Source: Spirosoma sp. 48-14
GTDB taxonomy: Bacteria; Bacteroidota; Bacteroidia; Cytophagales; Spirosomataceae
Reading direction: 5' to 3'
Assembly: GCF_001898575.1 (NCBI RefSeq)
Contig: NZ_MKUD01000010.1
Coordinates: 423,110 to 487,109, forward strand
Length of the DNA: 64,000 nt
Part shown: in pieces, positions 18,315 through 26,839 of the stretch
Position numbering within the stretch: the first letter of the stretch is position 1
How the letters are laid out: the number at the start of each line of letters is the position of its first letter
The notes under the pieces: generated by a model
What the model was told of the DNA's origin: nothing
The model's database searches: none
Seen by the model: only the letters and a program-made list of their open reading frames with translations
Made by a program: the position numbers and the translations under genes

Positions 18315-18863
18315 TTAATGCGCAGGAGAAGTTTGGTAGTTCATCAGCTGCTCGAACAGAATCCGGAACCAGACCGTGAAGTTGGAAGGATGCTGGGTCA
18401 TTTCGTCGGCCAGTTCAGTGGCACTGACCCAGCGAATAGCCGATACTTCCTGCGGGTTGAACGGAATGGGACCCTCATATACCCCGGTAAATACATGGTC
18501 GATTTCGTTTTCAATCAGTCCGTCTCCCACATCCGCCCGATACTGGAAGGTAAACACTGGTTGCAACGTTGTCTGAAAGCCCAACTCCTCCTCCAACCGA
18601 CGTGTTGCATCGCCAATTGTATCCGATGGTTGCAGCGGGTGCCCGCAACAACTATTTGACCACAGACCACCCGAATGGTATTTTTCAAAAGCCCGTTGCT
18701 GTAGTAAAAAATCTCCCTGCTGATTGAAAATCTGGACTGAAAAAGCGCGATGAAGCAATCCGTCTGCGTGAGCCTGCCATTTTTCGGCAGTAGTCAGTAC
18801 ATGATCCTGCTCGTCAACTACTAGAACCATATTTACTTGTGTCGATTTGGCTTTATAGTCCAT
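18315..18863 (-). CDS. idi: Isopentenyl-diphosphate delta-isomerase, type 1
   Basis: A 182-residue Nudix-fold enzyme that interconverts isopentenyl and dimethylallyl diphosphate for isoprenoids (carotenoids, menaquinone, undecaprenyl). Seen: HRAFSVQIFN, LLQQRAFEKYHSGGLWSNSCCGHP with the catalytic Cys and metal-binding His, the Nudix-like ATRRLEEELG helix, and the C-terminal FTVWFRILFEQL. The length equals typical bacterial type-1 enzymes. It is a single-gene unit; no other isoprenoid gene is nearby. ATG 18863 gives a complete N terminus with the expected VLVVDEQDHVL strand. Confidence 0.93.
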   Translation of the reverse strand: MDYKAKSTQVNMVLVVDEQDHVLTTAEKWQAHADGLLHRAFSVQIFNQQGDFLLQQRAFEKYHSGGLWSNSCCGHPLQPSDTIGDATRRLEEELGFQTTLQPVFTFQYRADVGDGLIENEIDHVFTGVYEGPIPFNPQEVSAIRWVSATELADEMTQHPSNFTVWFRILFEQLMNYQTSPAH

Positions 18864-19257
18864 TTGTTAAAGAATAATGTTTAAAAAAAGGTGAAAGGTA
18901 TCGAGCGTATGAATTCTTAACGCAGGAGTCGCCTTTCCAGCATGGCCGTGCGTGAAAATGATTGTATCGGCTGTTCGTCGTTTTCATCCGGTGATTATGC
19001 CTAACAAGTACGGTCAGCTAGTGCCAACAAATTACTCAGTGTCCGGCAAGAAAGGGAATTTTTGTCGGAATTGGGCGTTTTCAGATGCTAATATTGAGGT
19101 GCTCATGATGCATGGCCCATCTACACCTATCCAATGCCAGGGGATTCTGGTGGGACAACCTGCCGACTGATCAATAATTTACACAAAAGTGCAACGATCG
19201 CTGCTCTTTTTGCGTATAGGCGGGTAGGTATAGTTTTGAGGAAAACCAACCTATGAA

Positions 19258-19292
19258 AGAAAGCCCTTTACCGTTTGAGGTTAGGGCTTTCT
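19258..19292. terminator. Orphan hairpin
   Basis: AGAAAGCCCT pairs perfectly with AGGGCTTTCT around a 15-nt loop. No gene abuts it and no T tract follows. It could be the remnant terminator of a lost gene. Confidence 0.3.
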
Positions 19293-19401
19293 AATTGATA
19301 CAAACTGTATGAGCTTTCTTGGTTTACAATCAAATCTGATTTGATTTAGTGGACTCCACAGGCTCTCTACAGAAGGATGAGCACCTGATTTGCTGCTTCT
19401 T

Positions 19402-19581
19402 TCAGAATGGCCTCCATAGACTAGTGTTGTTAACCAGTGCAACCGTCCGCAAGGGTATAATCTGGTTCTTACCCGTGCTCCCGTTTACTAGCGAATCTGC
19501 CAGTTCGCATAATAAATCGACCTGGTAGGCCTCGATACGATCGGGATAAGGGGACTCTTCAAGAATTGTACGAATTAGCTG
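19402..19581 (-). pseudogene. Possible coding remnant
   Basis: Reading the minus strand gives 59 codons without a stop, bounded upstream by TAA and without an ATG. It contains natural-looking protein (for example ILEESPYPDRIEAYQVD, then LLCELADSLVNG) ending in WRPF-stop. No family is recognised. It may be the 3' end of a decayed gene or chance. Confidence 0.25.
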
Positions 19582-19850
19582 TTAAAGTCACTATCTGGAT
19601 TGTGTAGTTTATTGTTCGAACAGGTTGAAGGTGAGCGATATACCCGTAAATCTATCTGGTTTCTACTATTTATTTCTGGGTTTTTGGGAACAATAAACTG
19701 TCAATTGGGAAAGCTTCACGGGGTTTGATAGTAAGTTTTTTATTTGCAATATGGCATTTCAGGTAATTTTGTAGTTTATTTTAATTTGTATTTGGTAACT
19801 ATTGCCTGTTTTTGTAGATTGCTTGCAAACTCCATCCCTATTGTCAACCA

Positions 19851-20237
19851 ATGAAACGATCATCAGCTGCCCAGATTCAACATAAGTTTGAGCCCGACCA
19901 GATACTGTATCTCGTTGGAGATGTAAACTACAGTACCGTTTATTTATGCGATGGAACAGTCATTCTGTCTAGTAGAACCTTAAAATGGTATCATACCAAG
20001 TGGCCTGATTTTATTCGTATCCATAAGGCTACACTTATAAACCCGCAATATGTACATAGCTGCCATGTTATTTCCTGCATAATGGCGCAGATTACTATGC
20101 AAAATGGTGCCACAATGACTATAAGCCGTCGGCGTATTCATGCTGTGCTGGATCATTTACAAGCATCCTATTCGCGTTCCGCTATGACACATTGGAACGA
20201 TTACAGTGAACCACACTATTCAACATTGAATTACTGA
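19851..20237 (+). CDS. Stand-alone LytTR DNA-binding protein
   Basis: A 128-residue protein that is essentially one LytTR domain: ILYLVGDVNYSTVYLCDG, a strand-turn with SSRTLKWYHTKWPDFIRIHKATLINPQYV (the family's F-x-R-x-H-x-S/A-x-x-I/V-N pattern), then MTISRRR. There is no receiver domain, so it is not a phosphorylation-driven regulator on its own. LytTR proteins bind direct repeats in promoters as dimers. It lies 146 bp upstream of a LytS-type kinase and its LytTR response regulator, so it may compete for, or assist at, the same operators. A long AT-rich leader precedes it. Confidence 0.75.
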   Translation: MKRSSAAQIQHKFEPDQILYLVGDVNYSTVYLCDGTVILSSRTLKWYHTKWPDFIRIHKATLINPQYVHSCHVISCIMAQITMQNGATMTISRRRIHAVLDHLQASYSRSAMTHWNDYSEPHYSTLNY

Positions 20238-20331
20238 TAGAGAGCCGCTGGCTATTGGCTGTTGGACTTTGTGGCCCATGTCAGATGAATACCGCACGTT
20301 TTAGGTAATGAGAATATAAAATCTCCTGACT

Positions 20332-20349
20332 TTATTGAGAAATCAATAA
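20332..20349. promoter_or_regulatory. Small inverted repeat before the sensor kinase
   Basis: TTATTGA and TCAATAA form a 7-bp inverted repeat around GAAA, about 35 bp before the kinase start. Position suggests an operator or RNA hairpin in the leader, but nothing confirms this. Confidence 0.25.
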
Positions 20350-20383
20350 CTTCGGGTAGATTAATACTGCCAGAAACGTGTTC

Positions 20384-23300
20384 ATGGGTCTCCGTAAGAT
20401 TCTCCTGATTGGTATATGGTTTGCCTCCATGGGAGTCAGTGTAGGGCAGGTCAATTTTGCTGGCGAAGGGCTTCATTTTTCGCATTTATCGGCTGATCAA
20501 GGGCTTTCGCAGAATGCAGTTCTCTGCATTTGGCAGGATAAAGAAGGCTTCCTATGGCTGGGAACGCGAGATGGCCTTAATAAATACGATGGCTATTCGT
20601 TTACCGTTTACAAACCAGACCCTGCCGATCCCGCGAATACGTTTTCGCACAATGTAATCACCGATATATGCGAGGATCGCTCGGGACGAATGTGGGTGGC
20701 GACATTAGGCGGTGGACTCCACCTGTTCGACCGACAAACTGGTAAGGCAACCGCCTACCGGATTATTAATCCTGAACGCATTTCCTTGCGAAATGTGATG
20801 TATTCGGTGAAAGAGGACCATAACGGGATGTTGTGGATTGCCTCGCGGGAAGGGCTTACCCGCTTCGATCCAAACGCCCGAACCTTTACCCTATACGATG
20901 CCTTCAATCCTGCAAAGCCTGATGTGTACGCTGTTCAGGAAGATAACCGTGGCCAGCTATGGGTGGGGACTCAGGATGGCTTATATCGATTCGATCCGAC
21001 TACAAAAAAGCCGACGAGCGTACTACTTCCTGTAACGATTGCCGATACCAATCGATCCATTTCAACGATTCTGGCCGAACCTAGTGGCACGCTGTGGGTT
21101 GAAGCAAATGCGGGGCAAATCTATCGAATCGACGCAGGTGGAAAGCCGGTTCGGTGCCCTTTACCCCAGCCCGACCAGCTACAGTCACGAGTTAATTCGC
21201 TCGCCGGAGCGCTCTTGAAAGATCGGTCTGGACAGCTATGGGCTGCTCCCCCAGGGCTTAATCGGCTGCTACGACTAAATCCGGCCTCCCATCAGTGGGC
21301 GCAGTATCGAGCCGATCAGATGCAGCCTGGAAGCCTGAGTAGTAATACGATATCGGCCTTATTCCAGGATCGGGAAGGTATACTATGGGTGGGAACCAAC
21401 AATGGAGTCGATAAAGTAAGTCCGATTCCTGATAAATTTCGGTCTTATCAGATTGTTCCTAACATCAGCCACGTTCGGTTACCACAAAACAGTATTCGGG
21501 CGATTGCTCAGGATCATTCCGGGCGAATATGGCTGGCCAACGAGTCGGATGGGTTAGTTTCTTTTCAGCCATCGACAGGGCAATATCGATATTATCCAGC
21601 GAATCCAATGGTTGCCGGGCAGTTGTACAGCCATGCGGTCAATGCAATCTGGTGTGACCACAACGGGCGTTTGTGGATTGGAGCGGGAACGTTTCTTCAC
21701 CAGTATGACCCCAAAACCGATCGGTTTATTCGCTATCCCTGCGCCATTAGTGTCAGGAGCATTCGGGAGGGATTTGATGGCGAGCTCTGGATTGCTGGTA
21801 ACGGGTTGGCCCGTTTTGATAGCCAAACGCATCAGTTTACCTATTATCGCCATGATCCGAAAAACCCAACTAGTTTGGGCGATGAGGGATTGATACTGGC
21901 GTTGCCTACCCGCGATGGATCTGTCTGGGCGGCTTCGACCCGGCGGGGGATCAGTCGGCTTACCATCAAAACAGGCCGTTTTAAACGCTATCAACCCAAT
22001 TATCGGCAATCAGCCCATGCGTTGAATGATAAGGATATACGGTGTATTTATCAGGACCGGCGGGGGCTTATCTGGATAGGAACAAACCAGGGGGGATTAA
22101 ATCTGTACAATCCTGGTGCCGACACCTTTAGCGCATTTACTACGCATCATGGATTACCCAGCAATCATATTACGGGTATTCTGGACGACGAAGGAGGTAA
22201 TTTGTGGTTAGCGACCAATCAGGGTATCTGTCGATTCAATCCTGAAACCGGGTTTTGTCAGAATTATGATAAAAGCGACGGGCTACAGGGTAATGAGTTT
22301 CAGGAAGCGTATGCACAGGGTATTCATCACGAATTACTGATGGGGGGCGCTAATGGGTTTAGTGTATTTTCCCCCCGTAGCGTTCAGACGAACACGCGCA
22401 AACCACCCGTATACATTACGAAAGTTCAGATTGGAGCCCGTACAATATCGCTGCCCCAAACCACCTTGGTACTGGCGCACGATGATAATTACCTTTCGTT
22501 CGATTTCCTGGCGCTGAACTTTATTCATCCTGAAAAAAATAAATATGCCTATCAACTCGTGGGGGTGGATAAGAATTGGATTTTCTGTGGTACGCGCCGA
22601 TTTGTCAGTTACGCCAATCTGCCACCAGGCACGTATCAGTTTCGGGTAAAAGCGTCCAATAACGATGGGGTGTGGAATCAGGCAGGAACGTCGTTAACAA
22701 TTACCATCAAACCCCCATTCTGGCGAACAAATTGGTTTATTCTCTTGCTTATCAGTGGAATGGCCGGGTTATTATACTTGGGTTTTTGGCATCGTGTACG
22801 ACAGATTCAACTGGAAGAGAGTCAGAAGACGGAGGTGAATAAGAAAATGGCCGAACTGGAAATGCAGGCATTGCGCGCCCAGATGAATCCTCATTTTATT
22901 TTTAATAGCCTGAATTCCATCAACCGATTCATCATGAAAAACGAATCGGAGTCGGCATCGGCCTATTTGTCAAAGTTCTCGAAACTCATCCGGTTGATTC
23001 TAAACCGATCGACGGCCGCACTGGTTACGCTAGAGAGCGAACTCGATACGCTTTCTTTGTATCTGGAACTGGAATCGCTGCGGTTTTCAGGTAGATTTAC
23101 ATTTGCTATTCAGGTCGACTCCGCCATCGAGACGGCATATACCGAAATTCCTCCAATGCTAATTCAACCGTACGTAGAAAATGCTATCTGGCACGGATTG
23201 ATGCAGAAAGAAGCAGGAGGTAATATACTGATCAGCATCGAACAACAGGGAAAACAGTTAATTTGTACAGTGGAAGATAACGGCGTTGGTCGGCGGAGAG

Positions 23301-23485
23301 CGGCCGAATTGAAAAGTAAGTCGGCTACACATACCAAGTCGAGAGGAATGCAGATTACTGCCGATCGACTGAAGCTAAGCCAAACGTTGTATGGGCAGCA
23401 GCCTACCGTTAGAATTCATGACCTCGTAGATACCCAGGGCGAGCCTGCCGGTACGCGTGTGGTGTTGACTATCCCCCTCGTATAA
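20384..23485 (+). CDS. Two-component propeller sensor with LytS-type histidine kinase
   Basis: A 1033-residue membrane sensor from ATG 20384; a GTG two codons upstream is an alternative. Order of parts: signal peptide ending SVGQ; about 600 residues of two-component-regulator propeller repeats with the recurring DR-G-x-LWVGT and LNKYD-type motifs; a Y_Y_Y domain with KYAYQLVGVDKNW and NLPPGTYQFRVKASN; one membrane span (WFILLLISGMAGLLYLG); a LytS-type kinase with the phosphoacceptor His at 837 in NPHFIFNSLNSIN, and the N box QPYVENAIWHGL. It is not a full one-protein hybrid system because no receiver is attached. The adjacent LytTR regulator (24 bp downstream) is its partner. Such sensors often watch periplasmic glycan fragments. 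Confidence 0.9.
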   Translation: MGLRKILLIGIWFASMGVSVGQVNFAGEGLHFSHLSADQGLSQNAVLCIWQDKEGFLWLGTRDGLNKYDGYSFTVYKPDPADPANTFSHNVITDICEDRSGRMWVATLGGGLHLFDRQTGKATAYRIINPERISLRNVMYSVKEDHNGMLWIASREGLTRFDPNARTFTLYDAFNPAKPDVYAVQEDNRGQLWVGTQDGLYRFDPTTKKPTSVLLPVTIADTNRSISTILAEPSGTLWVEANAGQIYRIDAGGKPVRCPLPQPDQLQSRVNSLAGALLKDRSGQLWAAPPGLNRLLRLNPASHQWAQYRADQMQPGSLSSNTISALFQDREGILWVGTNNGVDKVSPIPDKFRSYQIVPNISHVRLPQNSIRAIAQDHSGRIWLANESDGLVSFQPSTGQYRYYPANPMVAGQLYSHAVNAIWCDHNGRLWIGAGTFLHQYDPKTDRFIRYPCAISVRSIREGFDGELWIAGNGLARFDSQTHQFTYYRHDPKNPTSLGDEGLILALPTRDGSVWAASTRRGISRLTIKTGRFKRYQPNYRQSAHALNDKDIRCIYQDRRGLIWIGTNQGGLNLYNPGADTFSAFTTHHGLPSNHITGILDDEGGNLWLATNQGICRFNPETGFCQNYDKSDGLQGNEFQEAYAQGIHHELLMGGANGFSVFSPRSVQTNTRKPPVYITKVQIGARTISLPQTTLVLAHDDNYLSFDFLALNFIHPEKNKYAYQLVGVDKNWIFCGTRRFVSYANLPPGTYQFRVKASNNDGVWNQAGTSLTITIKPPFWRTNWFILLLISGMAGLLYLGFWHRVRQIQLEESQKTEVNKKMAELEMQALRAQMNPHFIFNSLNSINRFIMKNESESASAYLSKFSKLIRLILNRSTAALVTLESELDTLSLYLELESLRFSGRFTFAIQVDSAIETAYTEIPPMLIQPYVENAIWHGLMQKEAGGNILISIEQQGKQLICTVEDNGVGRRRAAELKSKSATHTKSRGMQITADRLKLSQTLYGQQPTVRIHDLVDTQGEPAGTRVVLTIPLV

Positions 23486-23508
23486 TATCTGCCTTTCTGA
23501 CAAATAGG

Positions 23509-24246
23509 ATGATCAAAGCCGTTATTATTGACGATGAAGAACACTGCCGGGAAACATTATCCATGCAATTGGATAAATATTGTTCTGACGTAACCGTTGT
23601 CGCTACCTTCCCGTCGGCAATAGAAGGACTCCAATACTTACAGCAAACACCCCCTGATTTGTTGTTTCTGGATATTGAAATGCCGCTGATGAATGGATTT
23701 GAGTTATTGGAAAAACTGCATGCTATATCGTTTGCCATTATTTTCACCACAGGCTACGATATGTATGCTATAAAAGCCATCCGATTCAGTGCGTTGGATT
23801 ACCTTCTTAAACCGATTGATCGGGATGATTTGCAGAAGGCGGTAGGCAAGTTACAGCGAAAATCCATCGCGCAGATGGCCCAGCAGATCGAACTACTGGT
23901 CGAAAAATTGGGTGTAAAAAAAGGCCGTCAAAAAATTGCCCTGCCAACGGCGCATGGGTTCGATGTGATTCCGACCGATATAATTATTCGCTGTGAAGCA
24001 GATGACAATTATACCCATGTGGTACTAAAGACTGGCAAATCGCTACTAGTGTCTCGCACGCTGAAAGAGATTGAAGAACTATTGGCCGGGGATGGATTCT
24101 TACGAGTTCACCAATCTCATCTTATTAATCTTGACGAGTTGCAGCGCTATATACGCGGGGAGGGAGGGTATGTTATCATGAGTGATAATTCGTCCGTTCC
24201 GGTTTCAAGGAGCCGAAAAGAAGTGCTGTTAAATCGATTCAACTAG
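23509..24246 (+). CDS. LytTR-family response regulator
   Basis: A 245-residue cytoplasmic regulator. Receiver domain residues 1-120 with acidic pair D8-D9, phosphoacceptor D55 in FLDIEMP, Thr in FTTGYD and Lys in LLKPID. After a helical linker comes a LytTR domain with IIRCEADDNYTHVVL, SRTLKEIEELL, FLRVHQSHLINLDEL and VPVSRSRKE. It is translated 24 bp after the sensor kinase and is its likely partner. A strong terminator follows at 24583, so the leader-less operon is kinase plus regulator. Confidence 0.92.
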   Translation: MIKAVIIDDEEHCRETLSMQLDKYCSDVTVVATFPSAIEGLQYLQQTPPDLLFLDIEMPLMNGFELLEKLHAISFAIIFTTGYDMYAIKAIRFSALDYLLKPIDRDDLQKAVGKLQRKSIAQMAQQIELLVEKLGVKKGRQKIALPTAHGFDVIPTDIIIRCEADDNYTHVVLKTGKSLLVSRTLKEIEELLAGDGFLRVHQSHLINLDELQRYIRGEGGYVIMSDNSSVPVSRSRKEVLLNRFN

Positions 24247-24658
24247 GGGTATTGCTACTCATTCATTCTTACCAATTACCCGCTCAATACCGTCAACTAC
24301 TCAATTCGGATTGAACCACGTCCGGCCATTTCGTAGCATTACCTATTCATGATTAGGCCGCTTTGAGCGCCTGTGCCTGTTTATTGATTCAATTGGCGGT
24401 AAATCCTGGTTGTACTCAGGTTAAACTTGGCTTAAAGTCAATAAAAGCCTGCAACGGAGACGCTCATGCTGCCGTAAAACAAGTGTGAATGGGTGGAAAA
24501 CGAAATCAGGCAACTACTCAACTTTCCAGATCGAAGTCAGGTAGACTAGATTTTATACAGGATTCAAGTAAGAGGAGTGTAGAAGGGTTTGTCTGGTTAG
24601 ATAAACCCTTTTTGTGGGTAACGATTTGCCACCATTGAGGAGCTATAGGTTGAAACGA
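24247..24658. other. Non-coding interval ending in a terminator
   Basis: About 410 bp with no supported gene. It contains the terminator described at 24583-24613. I see no repeats or other motif in the first 330 bp. Confidence 0.5.
24583..24613 (+). terminator. Intrinsic terminator
   Basis: AAGGGTTTGTCT pairs with AGATAAACCCTT (12 bp including one G-T) around a 4-nt loop, followed by TTT. It lies about 340 bp past the response-regulator stop and just before the small HTH-like gene. Confidence 0.75.
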
Positions 24659-24982
24659 ATGAATAAAGGACGAAAATCAGCCATCAATGGCAAATGGCTG
24701 GAAGAGGCTCTAGAAGCTCAGGGGTACAACATCCACTCGGCAGCCAAACTAATTGGTATCGAAAGCCGGATACTGTATGCACATAAGGCTGGTCAAACTA
24801 CGATTTCGACGGGGGTTCTCTTCGCTTTGTGTTCAGCGTTACCTACCTTATCGGAGCGATATGTACTGACTGGGCGAGGTCCTAAAATAATGCCTTCCAT
24901 AGAAACGGACGAGAATCTGTTACTGGAGTCATTTCAGATTAAGAAATCCATCGAGCGAATTCTCAATACGTTGACTTCCTAA
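24659..24982 (+). CDS. Small HTH-like (XRE/CI-type) hypothetical protein
   Basis: A 107-residue protein from ATG 24659; a TTG three codons upstream with GGAG ahead of it is an alternative. The segment WLEEALEAQGYNIHSAAKLIGIESRILYAHKAGQTTI has the helix-turn-helix spacing of phage-type repressors (AAKLIGI, then recognition helix), and ALCSALPTLSERYVLTGRG resembles the downstream turn before a GEG-type end. I infer a DNA-binding regulator. It sits alone after a terminator, so the target is unknown. Function moderate, gene reality good. Confidence 0.55.
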   Translation: MNKGRKSAINGKWLEEALEAQGYNIHSAAKLIGIESRILYAHKAGQTTISTGVLFALCSALPTLSERYVLTGRGPKIMPSIETDENLLLESFQIKKSIERILNTLTS

Positions 24983-25128
24983 AAAATGAACGGACAATGG
25001 TAGGTAGACAGGTTGAGCCATAAACCCAGCCACTGCCCGAGTGATATTAGGTAACGAAAATGCTGTAAATAGCCAGATTTGTTAACTCAAATGCGGAAAT
25101 GGTGTTTTAGAGGAAACAATCTGAACGA

Positions 25129-25359
25129 ATGGAAATAACGCACGATTTACTGATTGGCTTAGGTTTTCGGTGGATACCCGGTCAACCGCCGAAATACATT
25201 TATAAAGACTTTTTAGGCCATCTGGAGCCCGAGAGCGGCATTTTTTTCTTTGACGATTTTACGCTGCCCATCATTCAGTTCTCCGATTTACTTTACCTGC
25301 TAAAGTTGATCAACTTTCCGGCGCAGCCGGAGAAATTACCTATCGTCAATCCGAATTAA
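25129..25359 (+). CDS. Small hypothetical protein
   Basis: A 76-residue acidic protein with no signal or membrane span and many aromatic residues (FRWIPGQPPKYIYKDF, IFFFDDFTLPII). I do not recognise a family. A hairpin terminator lies 88 bp downstream, which supports it being a real transcription unit. It may pair with the HTH-like gene 146 bp upstream, but there is no direct evidence. Confidence 0.5.
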   Translation: MEITHDLLIGLGFRWIPGQPPKYIYKDFLGHLEPESGIFFFDDFTLPIIQFSDLLYLLKLINFPAQPEKLPIVNPN

Positions 25360-25446
25360 ATCGTAAGGGTATATGGATTTTATGTACGAAAAATGACAAT
25401 CATATGTTATTTTTGTAATAAATTCATTTAGTGAATGGTGGGAGTT

Positions 25447-25479
25447 AATCAGGCCGTATGTATTAGATACGGCCTGATT
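25447..25479 (+). terminator. Hairpin terminator after the small gene at 25129
   Basis: AATCAGGCCGTAT pairs perfectly (13 bp) with ATACGGCCTGATT around a 7-nt loop, followed by TTG rather than a longer T tract. Confidence 0.65.
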
Positions 25480-25837
25480 TGTATCAGGCGTCTGCCCCAG
25501 GCACTGATCAGTAAATGTCCGTATTAACTCTCTGGTTCTTTTTTAGGCGTTTGCTTGACCAGCGATGTTGGCCTATTAGAATTGATTCCCCTTCCGCACA
25601 GGTAAATGGAAATAGAATTACAGACGTCATTGTTAACAATTGACGATGGTTTTATGCTACCAATGTCAGACAGTATGTCGATGAATTTTTACTACGCTGA
25701 TAGATAAAAAACGAGGCCGTATACTAATCAAACGCTGGAATACTGGTTTTTTGTCAGATATGGCCCGGTTGTTGTTTTGGTTCCCATGATTACAGATCGG
25801 TGAAAGCCTTTCTGTAAGCTCTTATGGGTTAGGTTTT

Positions 25838-25869
25838 AAACGCTGGCGCCTTTGGTACCAGCGTTTTTT
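25838..25869 (+). terminator. Orphan intrinsic terminator
   Basis: AAACGCTGG pairs with CCAGCGTTT around an 11-nt loop and runs into TTT. No gene is recognised in the 360 bp upstream of it. Confidence 0.65.
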
Positions 25870-26105
25870 GTGACTAGTTTGTTATTTGTACAGCATTTCT
25901 CGGGGCCTGAAATTCGTATCCTTGGGGGCTGAGTGAAAATAAAAATCCGATTCGTAGAGAAAAACGTACTAAGATTGTACTTTATAGCTTGTGAACAACA
26001 TTTTGGGGTAGGGGTAGGTTCTCCAGGTCGGCTGGGAAGTAGCGTTTAGATTGCGGAAAGCCAGATACTGTAGGGGATACCCTGTAGCCGCATCACTATC
26101 TTTTC

Positions 26106-26777
26106 ATGAAAGTCCTTTTAGTTGAAGACGAAGAGCGGCTAGCATCGTTTATCCGCAAAGGCATATCGGCTGAGGGGTACGAAGTTGATGTAGCCTACGA
26201 TGGTCGCGCCGGGCTGTCGCATTTTCGCAGAGATATTTATGACATCATTATTCTGGATGTAAACATCCCATTGCTGAATGGCTTTGATTTATGCCAGTTG
26301 ATTCGTTCTGAAAATGAAATCGTACCAGTACTGATGCTGACTGCGTTGGATAGTCTGTCTGATAAAACTGACGGCTTTAATGCCGGGGCCGACGATTATC
26401 TGGCTAAACCATTCGAATTTCAGGAACTGCTTTTACGGCTTCGGGCACTTACCCGTCGGAACGGCCCTAAGCAGAAACAACGACTTCAACTGGCTGATCT
26501 TGAACTGAATCTGGACACTAAAACGGTGATCCGGGCGGGCAAACGTATTGACCTGACTACCCGTGAATACGCGCTACTGGAATACCTGATGCTCAACAAA
26601 GGCAAAATTATATCTCGGGTCGACATCAGCGAGCGAGTCTGGAGCCTCAATTTGGATAGTAGTACCAACGTGATCGACGTGTATGTCAGTTATTTACGAA
26701 AAAAGATAGATAAAGGCTTTTCGCCCAAACTGTTGCATACAATTGTCGGTATGGGGTATGTGCTTCGGGAAGAGTAA
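26106..26777 (+). CDS. OmpR/CusR-type response regulator
   Basis: A 223-residue regulator: receiver (1-120) with E7-D8, phosphoacceptor D51 in IILDVNIP, T in LMLTALD and K in LAKPFE; then a winged-helix domain (about 125-222) with DLTTREYALLEYLMLNKGKIISR and TNVIDVYVSYLRKKID, ending VGMGYVLRE. Such regulators bind tandem half-sites upstream of efflux operons. It is translated 62 bp before its kinase, and the RND pump follows, so I infer control of that pump in response to a toxic metal or drug. It closely resembles the CusR/CopR subgroup. Confidence 0.93.
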   Translation: MKVLLVEDEERLASFIRKGISAEGYEVDVAYDGRAGLSHFRRDIYDIIILDVNIPLLNGFDLCQLIRSENEIVPVLMLTALDSLSDKTDGFNAGADDYLAKPFEFQELLLRLRALTRRNGPKQKQRLQLADLELNLDTKTVIRAGKRIDLTTREYALLEYLMLNKGKIISRVDISERVWSLNLDSSTNVIDVYVSYLRKKIDKGFSPKLLHTIVGMGYVLREE

Positions 26778-26839
26778 AGTGCAGGGAGCGGGGGCTGGGC
26801 GTAAAATTACTCGCTACACCTTGCTAAAACGACAAACAC

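Larger units (their letters stand above)
18864..19850. other. Gene-poor 1-kb interval
   Basis: No convincing gene. It holds a plus-strand frame at 18952-19170 (72 codons, no recognisable domain), a short hairpin at 19258-19292, and a minus-strand open fragment at 19402-19581 that reads like protein but lacks a start. The rest is AT-rich. The pattern suggests decayed coding sequence rather than a regulatory region alone. Confidence 0.4.
25360..26105. other. Gene-free interval with two terminators
   Basis: About 745 bp without a supported gene. It holds two terminator-like hairpins (25447 and 25838), the second with no gene ahead of it, and the leader of the OmpR-type regulator. An unannotated small RNA between 25480 and 25870 is possible. 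Confidence 0.45.

Noticed and set aside
18952..19170. 72-codon plus-strand frame before the LytTR gene
   Set aside because: No domain, no signal or membrane segment, no nearby start signals, and it lies in a degenerate-looking interval. Mentioned in the interval entry only.
20384..23485. One-protein hybrid two-component system with AraC output
   Set aside because: The protein ends after the LytS-type ATPase domain; the receiver and output are in the separate gene at 23509.
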